A stretch of DNA of 41,418 bases from the NCBI RefSeq assembly GCF_008123515.1, contig NZ_VSSR01000031.1, forward strand, positions 1 through 41,418. Reading direction: 5' to 3'. Positions 9,165-17,751 of this stretch are shown here, in pieces (position 1 is the stretch's first letter; the number at the start of each line of letters is the position of its first letter). The notes under the pieces were generated by a model. The model did no database searches, was not told the DNA's origin, and saw nothing but the letters and a program-made list of their open reading frames with translations. Origin of the DNA: Bradyrhizobium cytisi. Lineage in GTDB: Bacteria > Pseudomonadota > Alphaproteobacteria > Rhizobiales > Xanthobacteraceae. Made by a program: the position numbers and the translations under genes.

Positions 9165-9629
9165 TCAGCGTGGAATGACGGCGGTGGCTTCGATCTCGAC
9201 GCGCGCCGCCTTCTCGACAAGGCGCACGACCTGGACAAGCGCCATCGCGGGATAGTGCGCACCGAAGACGGTACGGTAGATCTTGCCGAGCTCCTTCAGG
9301 TTCGTCAGGTATTCGTCCATATCGACGACGTACCAGGTCAGGCGCACGAGGTGCTCGGGCCGCGCGCCGGCTTCGGCAAGGATCTCCGCAATGTTGCTCA
9401 GGGTCTGGCGCACCTGCGCGACAAAGCCGTCCGCGAGACGCTCCTCGGCGTCCCAGCCGATCACGCCTCCGGTGACGACGATACGCCCTTCGGCAGCCAT
9501 GCCGTTGGCATAGCCCTTCGGCATCAGCCAGCCGGACGGCTGGAGCACCTGTGCCCCAGGGCTGGTGTCGTCCTCGGCGGCACCTGGCAGCACCGCGAGT
9601 TGTGGGCCTTTCGGCGTCATCACGGACAA
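9165..9629 (-). CDS. RidA-family enamine/imine deaminase
   Basis: This 154-residue protein is of the YjgF/YER057c/UK114 (RidA) family. The C-terminal signature VVRLVEKAARVEIEATAV keeps the arginine (R136) that in catalytically active RidA proteins binds the substrate carboxylate. It starts 15 bp after the stop of the 2-aminobenzoate-type CoA ligase, so both are likely one transcript. A TTG start at 9629 with GAGG 8 bases upstream is preferred; ATG at 9620 is the alternative. The neighbouring monooxygenase/reductase makes a cyclic enamine (2-amino-5-oxocyclohexene-carboxyl-CoA in the known pathway), so I infer this protein hydrolyses that amino group as ammonia. It could instead be general protection against reactive enamines. 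Confidence 0.85.
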   Translation of the reverse strand: MSVMTPKGPQLAVLPGAAEDDTSPGAQVLQPSGWLMPKGYANGMAAEGRIVVTGGVIGWDAEERLADGFVAQVRQTLSNIAEILAEAGARPEHLVRLTWYVVDMDEYLTNLKELGKIYRTVFGAHYPAMALVQVVRLVEKAARVEIEATAVIPR

Positions 9630-9644
9630 ATCTTGATCCTCATC

Positions 9645-11336
9645 TCATTCTGCCGCGACGCCCGAAGACGTCGCCGCCGCCTGCGCCAATTGCCGCAAAG
9701 CAAAGCGCTTCAATTTCCCGGTCTCGGTCTTCGGCAGTTGGGTCACGAACTCAATTGCGCGCGGATATTTGTACGGCGCGATCTCGCGTTTGACGTGCTC
9801 CTGCAACTCGGCTGCGAGCTTTGCATCCGGCGTCACGCCGGCTGCGACAATGACATAGGCCTTTACAATCATCCCGCGCGCCTCGTCCGGCGCACCAACG
9901 ACGCCACACTCGGCAACCGACGGATGCGTGAGCAGCGCTGCTTCCACATCCGTGCCTGCGATATTGTACCCGGATGACACGATCATGTCGTCCGAGCGCG
10001 ACTGGTACCAGAAGTAGCCGTCGCTATCCATCAGATAGGTGTCGCCGGTGATGTTCCAGCCGTTCTGGACGTATTTCCGCTGCCGCTCGTCGGCGAGATA
10101 ACGGCAGCCGGTCGGTCCTCGCACCGCGAGCTTCCCCATCACGCCCGGTGGCACGTCGTTGCCGTCATCATCGACGATCTTCGCCTCATAGCCGGGCACG
10201 GGCTTGCCGGTCGCGCCGGGACGAATTTCGTCCTCGGTCGCGCTGATGAAGATGTGCAGCAGCTCAGTCGAGCCAATCCCGTCCATCAGCTTGATGCCGG
10301 TGGCCTTCAGCCAGGCATCGAATGTCGGCTTGGGCAGCGTCTCGCCCGCGGAGACGCATTTTCGCAGAGAGGAAATGTCACGGCCCGGAAGCTTGCCGAT
10401 CATGGCGCGATACGCGGTCGGCGCCGTAAAGCAGACGGTGGTCTTGTACTGCTCGACAGCTGAGAGGATATCATCAGGAGTTGTCTTCTCCAGCACGACG
10501 AAGGAAGCGCCGATGTGCATGGGAAACAGCACGCCGCCGAAGCCAAAAGTGAAGGCAAGCGGTGCCGAGCCGACGAAACGGTCTTTCTGCTCGGCCCGCA
10601 AAATGTTGCGCGCGTAGCCGTCACACACCGCCAGCATGTCCCGATGGAAATGCATGGTGCCCTTGGGATCGCCGGTCGTTCCAGACGTGAAGGCGATCAG
10701 GCAGATGTCGTCAGAGGCGGTGTCGACCGCCCCAAACTCCGGACTCGCATCCGCAATCAGCGCCTCGAGCGAGTCGGCCGCGCCATTGCCCCAATAGACC
10801 ACGTGCTTGAGACACGGCGTAGCCAGCTTCGCCTTCTCCATCTCATCGGAGAGTTTTCCGTCGCAGAGCGCGAGCGTGATCTCCGCCTTCTGGATCGGAT
10901 AGGACAGCTCTTTGGCGCGCAGCAACGGCATCGTCGCCACGCAAATGCCGCCGGCCTTGATCACCGCGAGATAGGTCGCAACCATCATTGGGCTGTTGGC
11001 GGAACGCAACAGCACGCGCCCACCGGTGACAAGACCAAGCTTGCCGACCAGCACGTTGGCGATGCGGTTCACCAGCGCCTGCAGTTCGCGATAAGTGTAG
11101 CTGACAGCGGGACTGATGACGCAAGGTGCGTCACCGTGCCCCTGCTCGACCCAGCGATCGAGGAAATAGCTGACGCAATTCAATCGTGACGGATAGCGCA
11201 GCTCCGGCCGCGTGAAGATGAACTCCGGCCAGAGCTCAGGCGGCGGCAGATGCTGCCGCGCGAATGTGTCGACATGGGCCGTCGCGGCGTTGCCGTTATG
11301 CGAGCCCGAGACTTGAACCTTGGCGGCGTTCGCCAT
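9645..11336 (-). CDS. Benzoate/2-aminobenzoate-CoA ligase family
   Basis: This is a 563-residue adenylate-forming acid-CoA ligase. The P-loop-like motif FTSGTTGDPKG is at 216-226, GSTELLHIF follows in the mid-region, the hinge region reads YQSRSDDMIVSSGYNI, and the C-terminal catalytic lysine lies in TETGKLKRF. The overall arrangement is that of the benzoate-CoA ligase branch. With the fused 2-aminobenzoyl-CoA monooxygenase/reductase gene nearby, the most likely reaction is 2-aminobenzoate + ATP + CoA to 2-aminobenzoyl-CoA. Salicylate or benzoate remain possible, since substrate cannot be read from motifs. ATG 11336 has AAGGAG 6 bases upstream. A MarR-type operator lies 53 bp upstream of the start. 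Confidence 0.85.
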   Translation of the reverse strand: MANAAKVQVSGSHNGNAATAHVDTFARQHLPPPELWPEFIFTRPELRYPSRLNCVSYFLDRWVEQGHGDAPCVISPAVSYTYRELQALVNRIANVLVGKLGLVTGGRVLLRSANSPMMVATYLAVIKAGGICVATMPLLRAKELSYPIQKAEITLALCDGKLSDEMEKAKLATPCLKHVVYWGNGAADSLEALIADASPEFGAVDTASDDICLIAFTSGTTGDPKGTMHFHRDMLAVCDGYARNILRAEQKDRFVGSAPLAFTFGFGGVLFPMHIGASFVVLEKTTPDDILSAVEQYKTTVCFTAPTAYRAMIGKLPGRDISSLRKCVSAGETLPKPTFDAWLKATGIKLMDGIGSTELLHIFISATEDEIRPGATGKPVPGYEAKIVDDDGNDVPPGVMGKLAVRGPTGCRYLADERQRKYVQNGWNITGDTYLMDSDGYFWYQSRSDDMIVSSGYNIAGTDVEAALLTHPSVAECGVVGAPDEARGMIVKAYVIVAAGVTPDAKLAAELQEHVKREIAPYKYPRAIEFVTQLPKTETGKLKRFALRQLAQAAATSSGVAAE

Positions 11337-11388
11337 CGCACGCTCCTTTGCGCATGGAAAGCACCCGGCAGCACTAATTCGGGAAACA

Positions 11389-11402
11389 TTTTAGGCTTAA
11401 AA
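11389..11402. promoter_or_regulatory. Predicted MarR operator A (ligase-ridA promoter)
   Basis: TTTTAGGCTTAAAA lies 53 bp upstream of the CoA-ligase start. It is the exact reverse complement of operator D at 17702. It is one of six sites sharing the form YTTTAAGCTTNAAA. Confidence 0.65.
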
Positions 11403-11483
11403 CAATTTGGCGCAATAGTGGATTTTGGGCATCCCCTGCATTTTCGTGCGGCAAGATGGGATTAGCGGGCGCGTCGCCCCTGC

Positions 11484-12014
11484 TTAGGGCCGGCGAGCCG
11501 CGGCCGATTTCTGCGCCGACGCCTTGGTTTTGGCCAGCAACCGCATCAGCTCGCGCACATCCTTCGGCGTCAAATCGCCAAAGAGATCGGCGATCCACGT
11601 TTCGTGTTCCGCAGCCATCCTGCGAAACTCGGCTCGGCCGAGTTTCGTGAGACGGATCACCTGGACGCGGCGGTCGGTCTCCGAGGTGCGGCGGTCGAGA
11701 TGACCGGATTCCACCAGGCGCTCGACGAGGCCCGTGACGTTGCCGTTGGACACCATCATGCGCTTGGAGACGTCCGACAGCGTCATGCCGTCGGGCGCCT
11801 TGTCGAGCTGCGCCATCAGATCAAACCGCGGCAGCGTGACGTCGAAGCGCTGCCGCAGCCGGCCGCGAACTTCTCCCTCGATCAAGGTCGTGCAGGTGAG
11901 CAGGCGCAACCACAGCCGAAGCTCTTCGGCATGGTCCTCCGGCGTTTCGACGGCCTTGGTCTCGGAATCGAGCATCTCGATGCAATCACTCACGGCTGGC
12001 ATTGGCGCCGGCAC
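11484..12014 (-). CDS. MarR-family transcriptional regulator
   Basis: This 176-residue protein has a winged-helix core typical of MarR. The recognition-helix segment reads LSDVSKRMMVSNGNVTGLVERL, split here by my reading at about residues 99-120, and the wing contains DRRTSETDRRVQVIRLT. The N-terminal dimerisation helices and C-terminal helices are present. The GTG at 12014 is used (GGGA just upstream); ATG at 12002 is an alternative. Palindromes B and C lie directly upstream, implying autoregulation. Similar palindromes precede the other catabolic operons, so this is most likely the repressor of the island. In related systems such repressors are released by the aromatic-CoA ester; that is assumed here, not seen. 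Confidence 0.85.
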   Translation of the reverse strand: MPAPMPAVSDCIEMLDSETKAVETPEDHAEELRLWLRLLTCTTLIEGEVRGRLRQRFDVTLPRFDLMAQLDKAPDGMTLSDVSKRMMVSNGNVTGLVERLVESGHLDRRTSETDRRVQVIRLTKLGRAEFRRMAAEHETWIADLFGDLTPKDVRELMRLLAKTKASAQKSAAARRP

Positions 12015-12026
12015 GGATTCCCAACG

Positions 12027-12040
12027 TTTTGAGCTTCAAA
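12027..12040. promoter_or_regulatory. Predicted MarR operator B (marR promoter)
   Basis: TTTTGAGCTTCAAA sits 13 bp upstream of the regulator's start codon, where binding would block its own transcription. It matches the six-site consensus. Confidence 0.6.
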
Positions 12041-12095
12041 TAAATCGATGCCGACCGCAAGCCCAAAGCTGCAACAATCGACCGCACGCCAATTT

Positions 12096-12109
12096 CTTTA
12101 GGCTTCAAA
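12096..12109. promoter_or_regulatory. Predicted MarR operator C
   Basis: CTTTAGGCTTCAAA is followed by TAATT, as in operator D. It lies between the regulator and the divergent binding-protein gene, 144 bp before the latter, so it can control either. Confidence 0.6.
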
Positions 12110-12253
12110 TAATTGGCGCGCCGCTTGCATGCACCGTTGCCCACACGATGGTGGCGCCTTGAGCTTGGCTTGCCGCGAGCGCCGTCATCGGCATAAGCTT
12201 GGATCGGTGTACGCGGCTTGCTGTGCAGGCCCGATCGACACAGGGGACGGATC

Positions 12254-13426
12254 ATGAAGACGCAACTGACCTTGGCCGCAACTGCCTTGCTGCTCGGCAC
12301 CGCGATGAGTCCTGCCTTGGCCCAGGAGAAGATCAAGCTGGGTGTGATTGTAACCCTGTCGGGGCCCGCCGCCGCACTGGGCCAGCAGGTCCGCGATGGC
12401 TTTGCCCTCGCGGTGAAGGATCTCGCCGGCAAGATGGGTGGCCGCGATGTCGAGGTCGTCGTGGTTGACGACGAGTTGAAGCCCGACGCGGCGGTGACGA
12501 AGGTCAAGGGGCTGCTCGAACGCGACAAGGTCGACTTTGTAGTCGGGCCGATCTTCTCCAACATCCTCCAGGCGATCCACCGGCCGGTCACGGAATCGAA
12601 GACCTTCCTGATCAGCCCCAATGCCGGCCCGTCGACATTTGCCGGCAAGGACTGCAACCCGTTCTTCTATGTGACGTCGTACCAGAACGATCAGGTCCAC
12701 GAGATCCTCGGCAAGGTGGCGCAGGATCGCGGCTACAAGCGGATGTATCTCATAGTGCCGAACTATCAGGCCGGCAAGGACTCGGTCGCCGGCTTCAAGC
12801 TCGACTACAAGGGCGAGATCGTCGAGGAATCCTACATGCCGCTCAACACGCTGGATTTCCAGCCGGAGCTTTCCAAGATTTCGGCGCAGAAGCCCGATGC
12901 GGTATTCACGTTCATGCCGGGCGGTCTCGGCGTCAACCTCGTCAAGCAATACAAGCAGGCCGGCCTCGCCGACAGCATTCCGGTGCTCTCGGCCTTTACG
13001 GTCGATGAATCGACCCTGCCGGCACAGCAGGATGCGGCCGTCGGGATGTTCGGCGGCGCGAACTGGGCACCCAATCTCGATAATCCCCAGAACAAGAAGT
13101 TCGTTGCCGCCTATGAGGCCGCCTATAACGGCGTGCCCGGCACCTACGCCTTCCAGGCCTATGACGCCGCAATGCTGATTGACAGTGCCGTCAAGAGTGT
13201 GAAAGGCGACCTCTCCAACAAGGACGCCGTTGCGGCAGCCCTGAAGAAGGCGGACTTCACGTCGTTGCGTGGGTCGTTCAAGTTCAACACCAACGGCTAT
13301 CCGATCCAGGATTTTTATCTGACCAAGGTCGCCAAGCGTCCGGACGGCAAATTCCAGACCGAGATCGTCCAGAAGGTTTTCGAGAACTACGGCGACCGCT
13401 ATGCCAAGGACTGCAAGGCGAACTAA
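12254..13426 (+). CDS. ABC-transporter substrate-binding protein (Leu/Ile/Val type)
   Basis: This is a 390-residue type I periplasmic binding protein. A signal peptide is clear (MKTQLTLAATALLLGTAMSP, then ALAQ; cleavage likely after ALA). The mature start EKIKLGVIVTLSGPAAALGQ is the typical LivJ-like opening. The family includes aromatic-acid binding proteins of Rhodopseudomonas and Bradyrhizobium. ATG 12254 with GGGGAC just upstream is preferred over the in-frame start at 12218. Permease and ATPase partners are not in the window, so the protein must rely on components encoded elsewhere. The divergent MarR gene and the aromatic-acid genes suggest it captures the pathway substrate. Confidence 0.88.
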   Translation: MKTQLTLAATALLLGTAMSPALAQEKIKLGVIVTLSGPAAALGQQVRDGFALAVKDLAGKMGGRDVEVVVVDDELKPDAAVTKVKGLLERDKVDFVVGPIFSNILQAIHRPVTESKTFLISPNAGPSTFAGKDCNPFFYVTSYQNDQVHEILGKVAQDRGYKRMYLIVPNYQAGKDSVAGFKLDYKGEIVEESYMPLNTLDFQPELSKISAQKPDAVFTFMPGGLGVNLVKQYKQAGLADSIPVLSAFTVDESTLPAQQDAAVGMFGGANWAPNLDNPQNKKFVAAYEAAYNGVPGTYAFQAYDAAMLIDSAVKSVKGDLSNKDAVAAALKKADFTSLRGSFKFNTNGYPIQDFYLTKVAKRPDGKFQTEIVQKVFENYGDRYAKDCKAN

Positions 13427-13456
13427 GGCGGCGCGGCGCGTTAAGGGAGGACTGCA

Positions 13457-13915
13457 ATGAAGAGCGAAATCACCGGCATCACGCGGGCCAACGAGGGAAT
13501 CCAGGGCATTTCCTGGAACATCCTTGGCCAGACCTATGTGCCGAAGAGCAACACCGAGAACAGCTTCTCCTGGCACGCCACGCTACCGCCGGGCACGTTC
13601 GTGCCGCCGCACATTCATCCGGATCAGGACGAATATCTCTACATGCTGGAGGGCAAGCTCGACTTCATGCTCGGCAATTCGGAAGCGCAGGCAACCCCCG
13701 GCGATCTGATCCGGCTCGGCATGGGCGTGCCGCACGGCATCTTCAACAAGTCGGACCAGACCGCAAAAGTGCTGTTCTGGGTCTCGCCGACCAAAAAGCT
13801 ATTCGACCTGTTCTGGGGCCTTCACAACATGAAGGAACAGAAGCCGGAGGATGTTGTGGCGATGGCCGCCGAGTTCAACATCCACTTCCTGCCGCCGCCT
13901 CCCGGCGCGGGCTAG
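13457..13915 (+). CDS. Single-domain cupin protein
   Basis: This 152-residue protein shows both cupin motifs. Motif 1 is G-TFVPP-H-I-H-PDQD-E-YLYMLE-G, with metal ligands H52, H54 and E59. Motif 2 is GDLIRLGMGVPHGIFN, with H93. All four metal positions are intact, so it can be a metalloenzyme (dioxygenase, isomerase or similar). It lies 30 bp after the binding-protein gene, with GGGAGG in front of ATG 13457, so the two are cotranscribed. Small cupins are very diverse and I cannot assign a reaction. A role on a hydroxylated aromatic or keto intermediate of the island is possible. Confidence 0.82.
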   Translation: MKSEITGITRANEGIQGISWNILGQTYVPKSNTENSFSWHATLPPGTFVPPHIHPDQDEYLYMLEGKLDFMLGNSEAQATPGDLIRLGMGVPHGIFNKSDQTAKVLFWVSPTKKLFDLFWGLHNMKEQKPEDVVAMAAEFNIHFLPPPPGAG

Positions 13916-13916
13916 C

Positions 13917-13968
13917 GGCATGACCCCGGAAAAGTGCGCAGCGGTTTTCCGAAAGGGTCGTGCTCAAT
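13917..13968. repeat. Rhizobiales-type palindromic intergenic repeat
   Basis: The core pairs CGGAAAA (13927-13933) with TTTTCCG (13945-13951), flanked by GACCC and GGGTC. This combination resembles a dispersed intergenic repeat I recall from many Bradyrhizobium and related genomes. It lies directly after the cupin stop. Confidence 0.6.
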
Positions 13969-13978
13969 CAAAATTGGA

Positions 13979-14000
13979 GGCCGATGATCATTCATCGGCC
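13979..14000. terminator. Hairpin between convergent genes
   Basis: Perfect 9-bp arms (GGCCGATGA and TCATCGGCC) enclose a 4-base loop. It lies between the convergent cupin and hydroxylase genes. On the minus strand a loose T-rich run follows, so it probably terminates in at least that direction. Confidence 0.55.
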
Positions 14001-14011
14001 TTCAGCTCGCA

Positions 14012-15262
14012 TCAAGCGCGCACCGCCGCGAGTCCCGGCACCGCGGCGAAGCCGGCCTTGGTGGCGTAGCCGCGCACGATCGCCTCGCGCTGGGAATAGC
14101 TCAGCACATTGTCGACGTTGTCGAAACCGTCGGGCGCGAGCTGCTCGACGGCGTCGATGACGCCCTCGGGGCCGCCGCGGCGGTTGGAGCGGACGATGTC
14201 CGCCGTCATCGGCAAGCGCTTCTTCTCATATTCCATCAGCGCTTGACGCGGATGCTCGGCGCGCACGAGCGCGTCCGCAAGACAACGCGCATCGAGGATC
14301 GCTTGCGAAGCGCCATTGGAGCCAACCGGATACATCGGATGTGCGGCATCGCCGAGCAGGGTCACACGCCCGGACGACCAATAGGGCAACGGATCGCGAT
14401 CACAGGTGGGATATTCGTAAAACTCCGGCGTCGCCGAAATCAGGCTCTTCACGTCGATATAGGGCACCGAGAAGCGCGCGACATGCGGCATCAGCTCCTC
14501 GCGCCGGCCCGGGCGTGACCAGTCTTCCTTCCGCGGCGGCGGCGCGTTGCCCTCGCCTACTTTCACCAGCACCGCCCAATTGGTGAGACGGCTGGCCGGG
14601 CTCGATCCCTCCGCGATCGGATAGATCACCACCTTGGCGTTGAGGCCACCGGCGACGATCATCGACTTGCCGGTGAGGAACAGCGGCCAGTCGCGCGCGC
14701 CGCGCCACAGCATCAGGCCATTCCAGCAAGGCGGCCCCTCGTTCGGGAACAGCGTGTCGCGGACACGCGAATGGATGCCATCGGCGCCAATCAGAATATC
14801 GCCGCGCGCGGTATGGACATGCGAACCAGTCCGATCGAAGAAGTAGGCGGTGACGCCGCCCTCGTCCTGCGTGAAGGCGCCGAGCCGGCAGCCGGTGTGG
14901 ATTGCCTCCGCTCCGAGCCGCTCCTCGACGGCGCGATGGATGACGCCCTGGAGACGGCCGCGATGGATCGAGAATTGCGGCACGTCGTGCCCGGCGTCCA
15001 CGCCGCGGGCTTCGCGCCAGACCTCCTGGCCATGGCGGTTGAGGTAGTAGAGCTGGTCGGTGCGGATCGCGACGTCGTCGAGCTTCTGCAGCAGGCCAAG
15101 ACTGGCAAGCTCACGCATGGCGTGCGGCAGCGTGTTGATACCGACGCCGAGCTCGCGGATCGTATCGGACTGCTCGAAAATCTCGCAGCCGATACCGCGG
15201 GCCCGAAACATCAACGCCGTAATGAGACCACCGATACCGCCGCCGACGACAATCGCCTTCAT
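14012..15262 (-). CDS. FAD-dependent aromatic hydroxylase (PhzS-like)
   Basis: This is a 416-residue group A flavoprotein monooxygenase. The N-terminal Rossmann motif is GGGIGG (7-12), the mid-region DG motif reads ILIGADGIHSRVR, and the flavin-ribityl motif is GDAAHPMYPVGSNGASQAI. The last is characteristic of the PhzS/flavin-dependent oxidoreductase branch. Such enzymes hydroxylate an activated aromatic ring with NAD(P)H and O2. ATG 15262 is chosen (GGAG and AAGG upstream) over a GTG five codons earlier. It follows the fused monooxygenase/reductase by 52 bp on the same strand and shares its promoter with operator D. Whether it acts on a free acid, such as salicylate or 2-aminobenzoate, is not known. 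Confidence 0.85.
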   Translation of the reverse strand: MKAIVVGGGIGGLITALMFRARGIGCEIFEQSDTIRELGVGINTLPHAMRELASLGLLQKLDDVAIRTDQLYYLNRHGQEVWREARGVDAGHDVPQFSIHRGRLQGVIHRAVEERLGAEAIHTGCRLGAFTQDEGGVTAYFFDRTGSHVHTARGDILIGADGIHSRVRDTLFPNEGPPCWNGLMLWRGARDWPLFLTGKSMIVAGGLNAKVVIYPIAEGSSPASRLTNWAVLVKVGEGNAPPPRKEDWSRPGRREELMPHVARFSVPYIDVKSLISATPEFYEYPTCDRDPLPYWSSGRVTLLGDAAHPMYPVGSNGASQAILDARCLADALVRAEHPRQALMEYEKKRLPMTADIVRSNRRGGPEGVIDAVEQLAPDGFDNVDNVLSYSQREAIVRGYATKAGFAAVPGLAAVRA

Positions 15263-15314
15263 CGCCCTTAACTCCACTCAATACACAGGCAACGGGTTAA
15301 CGTCGCACGGGCGG

Positions 15315-17666
15315 TCACTCCGCCGCAAGCGGCTTTGTCGCCTCCGCCTTGAGCTCAGCCCGGGTCTTGGGCTTAGCCTTAATTCTCAGCTCCTCGAGAT
15401 CCTGCCGGTCGCGCACGCTGTTGCGGAAAATCTGATCTTTTCCGGGCTGATATTGCGGCGGGCAGAACGCATCATTCGCCCCGTACCAGGCCGCCGCCTT
15501 CATGGTGAAGAATGGGTCGACCAGATGCGGCCGCCCGAGCGCGACGAGGTCGGCCCGGCCGGCGGCCAAAATGGTGTTGGCCTGGTCCGCGGTCGTGATG
15601 TTGCCGACGCACATGGTCGCCACACGCGCCTCATTGCGGACCTGGTCAGAGAACGGCGTCTGGAACATGCGGCCATAGACTGGCTGCGCATCGCGAACCG
15701 TCTGGCCCGCCGAGACGTCGACGAGATCGACACCGGCACCGGCGAACGCACGCGCAATGGCCACCGCATCATCGCCGGTGATGCCGCCATCCGCCCAATC
15801 GGTCGCGGAAATGCGCACCGACATCGGCTTGTGCTTCGGCCACACAGCCCGCAGGGCCTCAAATATCTCAAGCGGGAAGCGCAGCCGGTTTTCGAGCGAA
15901 CCGCCATATTGGTCGGCGCGCGTGTTCGTCAGCGGCGAGATGAAGCTCGCGAGCAGATAGCCGTGGGCGCAGTGCAATTCCAGCATATCGAAGCCACAGC
16001 GCTCGCCGCGCTCGGCCGCCGCGACAAACGAATCTCTCACCGCGTTCATGCCGGCGCGGTCAAGCTCGCGCGGCACCTGGCTGTCGGGAAAGTAAGGCAG
16101 CGGCGATGCCGAAACCACGTCCCAGCCGCCTTCGTCCAGCGGGCGGTCCATGCCGTCCCACATAAGTCTGGTCGCCCCCTTGCGGCCGGCGTGTCCGAGT
16201 TGCAGGCAGATTTTTGCAGCCGAGTTGCCATGGACGAAATCCACGATGTGCCGCCACGCCGTCTCCTGCTCGTCATTCCACAATCCGGCGCAGCCGGGTG
16301 TGATCCGCGCGTCGCGGCTGACGCAGGTCATCTCGGTGAAGATCAGGCCGGCGCCACCGATTGCGCGCGAGCCGTAGTGCACGAGGTGGAAATCACCGGG
16401 GACGCCCTCCTTCGCCGAATACATGCACATCGGCGACATCACGGCACGATTGGCGATCTCCATCTCGCGCAAGCGGAACGGCTGGAACAGCGGCACCATC
16501 GGCTTGTCGGTGCTGACGTCGAAGCCTTTGCTGCGCACCTGCCTGGCGAATGACTTCTCGACTTCGGCGACGAAATCGGGCGCCCGGAGCTTCAGATTGT
16601 CATAGGTGATCGCCTTCGAGCGCGTCATTACGCCGAAAGCGAACTGCACGGGATCGAAATCCCAGAAGCGGTCGACATGTTCGAACCAGACCAGCGAGAC
16701 GTCGGCTGCGTGCTGGGTCTTCTCGACCTCTTCGCGGCGGCCGTGCTCATAGACATCCAGTGCAGCTTTGATGTCGGGTGCCTTTGCCATGGCGTCAGCC
16801 AGAGCAATCGCATCTTCCATCGCGAGCTTGGTGCCAGATCCGATCGAGAAATGCGCGGTCGCCTTGGCGTCGCCGAGCAGCACCATGTTGTCCTTGACCC
16901 AACGCTTGCTGCGGATCATCGGGAAATTACGCCACATCGAGCGGTTGGTGAGCAGCTTGTGCCCATCGAGGAACCAGCCGAAGATGTCGGCCATCCGTGC
17001 AGCGGACTGGGTCTCATTCAGCCCTGCCAGGCCAGCACGCTCGAACGTCTCCGGATCGGTCTCGAAAATCCAGGTCGAGTAACCGGCTTCATATTGGTAG
17101 GCGTGGGCGATGAAAGGTCCCCACTCCGTCTCCTGAAAGATGAAGGTGAAGGCATCGAGCGGCCTGGTCGAGCCCATCCAGGCAAACTTGTTAGTGCGGA
17201 GGTCGACTTCCGGCTCGAAGTGATCGACGTGCTTCTCCCGGAAACGGCTGTTGATCCCGTCTGCAAACAAAACAAGATCGGCATCGGCGAAGCGCGACTC
17301 GTCATCGATATCCACTTCGAAATGGAGGCTGACACCGAGCTCGCGCGCACGCTCCTGCAGGATCAGCAACAATTTTTGCCGCGAGCAGCCGCAAAAGCCG
17401 TTACCTCCGACCCGATGCACCGTGCCGCGAAAATGCACGGCGATATCGTCCCAATAGGCGAACTCCTGGGTGATGCGGCGGTAGCTCGGAAGATCGTGCT
17501 TTTCGAAATTGTCGAGCGTGGCATCCGAGAACACCACGCCGAAGCCGAACGTGTCGTCGGCGCGGTTGCGCTCATACACGGCGATATCGGCGCTTGGCCG
17601 CTGCTTCTTGAGCAGGATTGCAGCGTAAAGACCCGCAGGTCCGCCACCGATGATCGCGACTTTCAT
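15315..17666 (-). CDS. 2-aminobenzoyl-CoA monooxygenase/reductase (fused; salicylyl-CoA 5-hydroxylase-like)
   Basis: This 783-residue fusion is the diagnostic gene of the island. Residues 1-385 are a group A FAD monooxygenase (GGGPAG 7-12, LFADGINSR, LGDA 264-267 followed by ATAHFSIGSG). Residues about 390-760 are an old-yellow-enzyme flavin domain (HLVHYGSRAIGGAGLIFTE; the HCAHGYLL pair H565/H568; QYGGSLENR; GRPHLVDPFF). This architecture is that of 2-aminobenzoyl-CoA monooxygenase/reductase, which hydroxylates at C5 and reduces the ring to a non-aromatic 2-amino-5-oxocyclohexene-carboxyl-CoA. Automated annotation often names the family bifunctional salicylyl-CoA 5-hydroxylase/oxidoreductase. 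The two readings are separated only by the neighbours: RidA and the ligase favour 2-aminobenzoate. Operator D lies 36 bp upstream. Confidence 0.88.
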   Translation of the reverse strand: MKVAIIGGGPAGLYAAILLKKQRPSADIAVYERNRADDTFGFGVVFSDATLDNFEKHDLPSYRRITQEFAYWDDIAVHFRGTVHRVGGNGFCGCSRQKLLLILQERARELGVSLHFEVDIDDESRFADADLVLFADGINSRFREKHVDHFEPEVDLRTNKFAWMGSTRPLDAFTFIFQETEWGPFIAHAYQYEAGYSTWIFETDPETFERAGLAGLNETQSAARMADIFGWFLDGHKLLTNRSMWRNFPMIRSKRWVKDNMVLLGDAKATAHFSIGSGTKLAMEDAIALADAMAKAPDIKAALDVYEHGRREEVEKTQHAADVSLVWFEHVDRFWDFDPVQFAFGVMTRSKAITYDNLKLRAPDFVAEVEKSFARQVRSKGFDVSTDKPMVPLFQPFRLREMEIANRAVMSPMCMYSAKEGVPGDFHLVHYGSRAIGGAGLIFTEMTCVSRDARITPGCAGLWNDEQETAWRHIVDFVHGNSAAKICLQLGHAGRKGATRLMWDGMDRPLDEGGWDVVSASPLPYFPDSQVPRELDRAGMNAVRDSFVAAAERGERCGFDMLELHCAHGYLLASFISPLTNTRADQYGGSLENRLRFPLEIFEALRAVWPKHKPMSVRISATDWADGGITGDDAVAIARAFAGAGVDLVDVSAGQTVRDAQPVYGRMFQTPFSDQVRNEARVATMCVGNITTADQANTILAAGRADLVALGRPHLVDPFFTMKAAAWYGANDAFCPPQYQPGKDQIFRNSVRDRQDLEELRIKAKPKTRAELKAEATKPLAAE

Positions 17667-17701
17667 GGGAGCCTCGCCAAGTCACCCGGCCATGAAAACT
17701 A

Positions 17702-17715
17702 TTTTAAGCCTAAAA
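17702..17715. promoter_or_regulatory. Predicted MarR operator D (monooxygenase/reductase promoter)
   Basis: TTTTAAGCCTAAAA lies 36 bp upstream of the fused monooxygenase/reductase. It is followed by TAATT, as at operator C, and its core equals operator A on the other strand. Its presence inside an otherwise continuous minus-strand gene run marks a separate promoter. Confidence 0.65.
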
Positions 17716-17751
17716 TAATTTCTGGCAAGTCCCATTCCAGGAAAAGGCCGC

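Noticed and set aside
12185..13576. 463-codon minus-strand frame opposite the binding protein
   Set aside because: It is a high-GC shadow frame; the plus-strand gene has a signal peptide, ribosome site and family match.
15315..17666. Pure salicylyl-CoA 5-hydroxylase assignment
   Set aside because: The fused two-flavin architecture and the RidA/benzoate-type ligase context favour 2-aminobenzoyl-CoA; kept only as an alternative.
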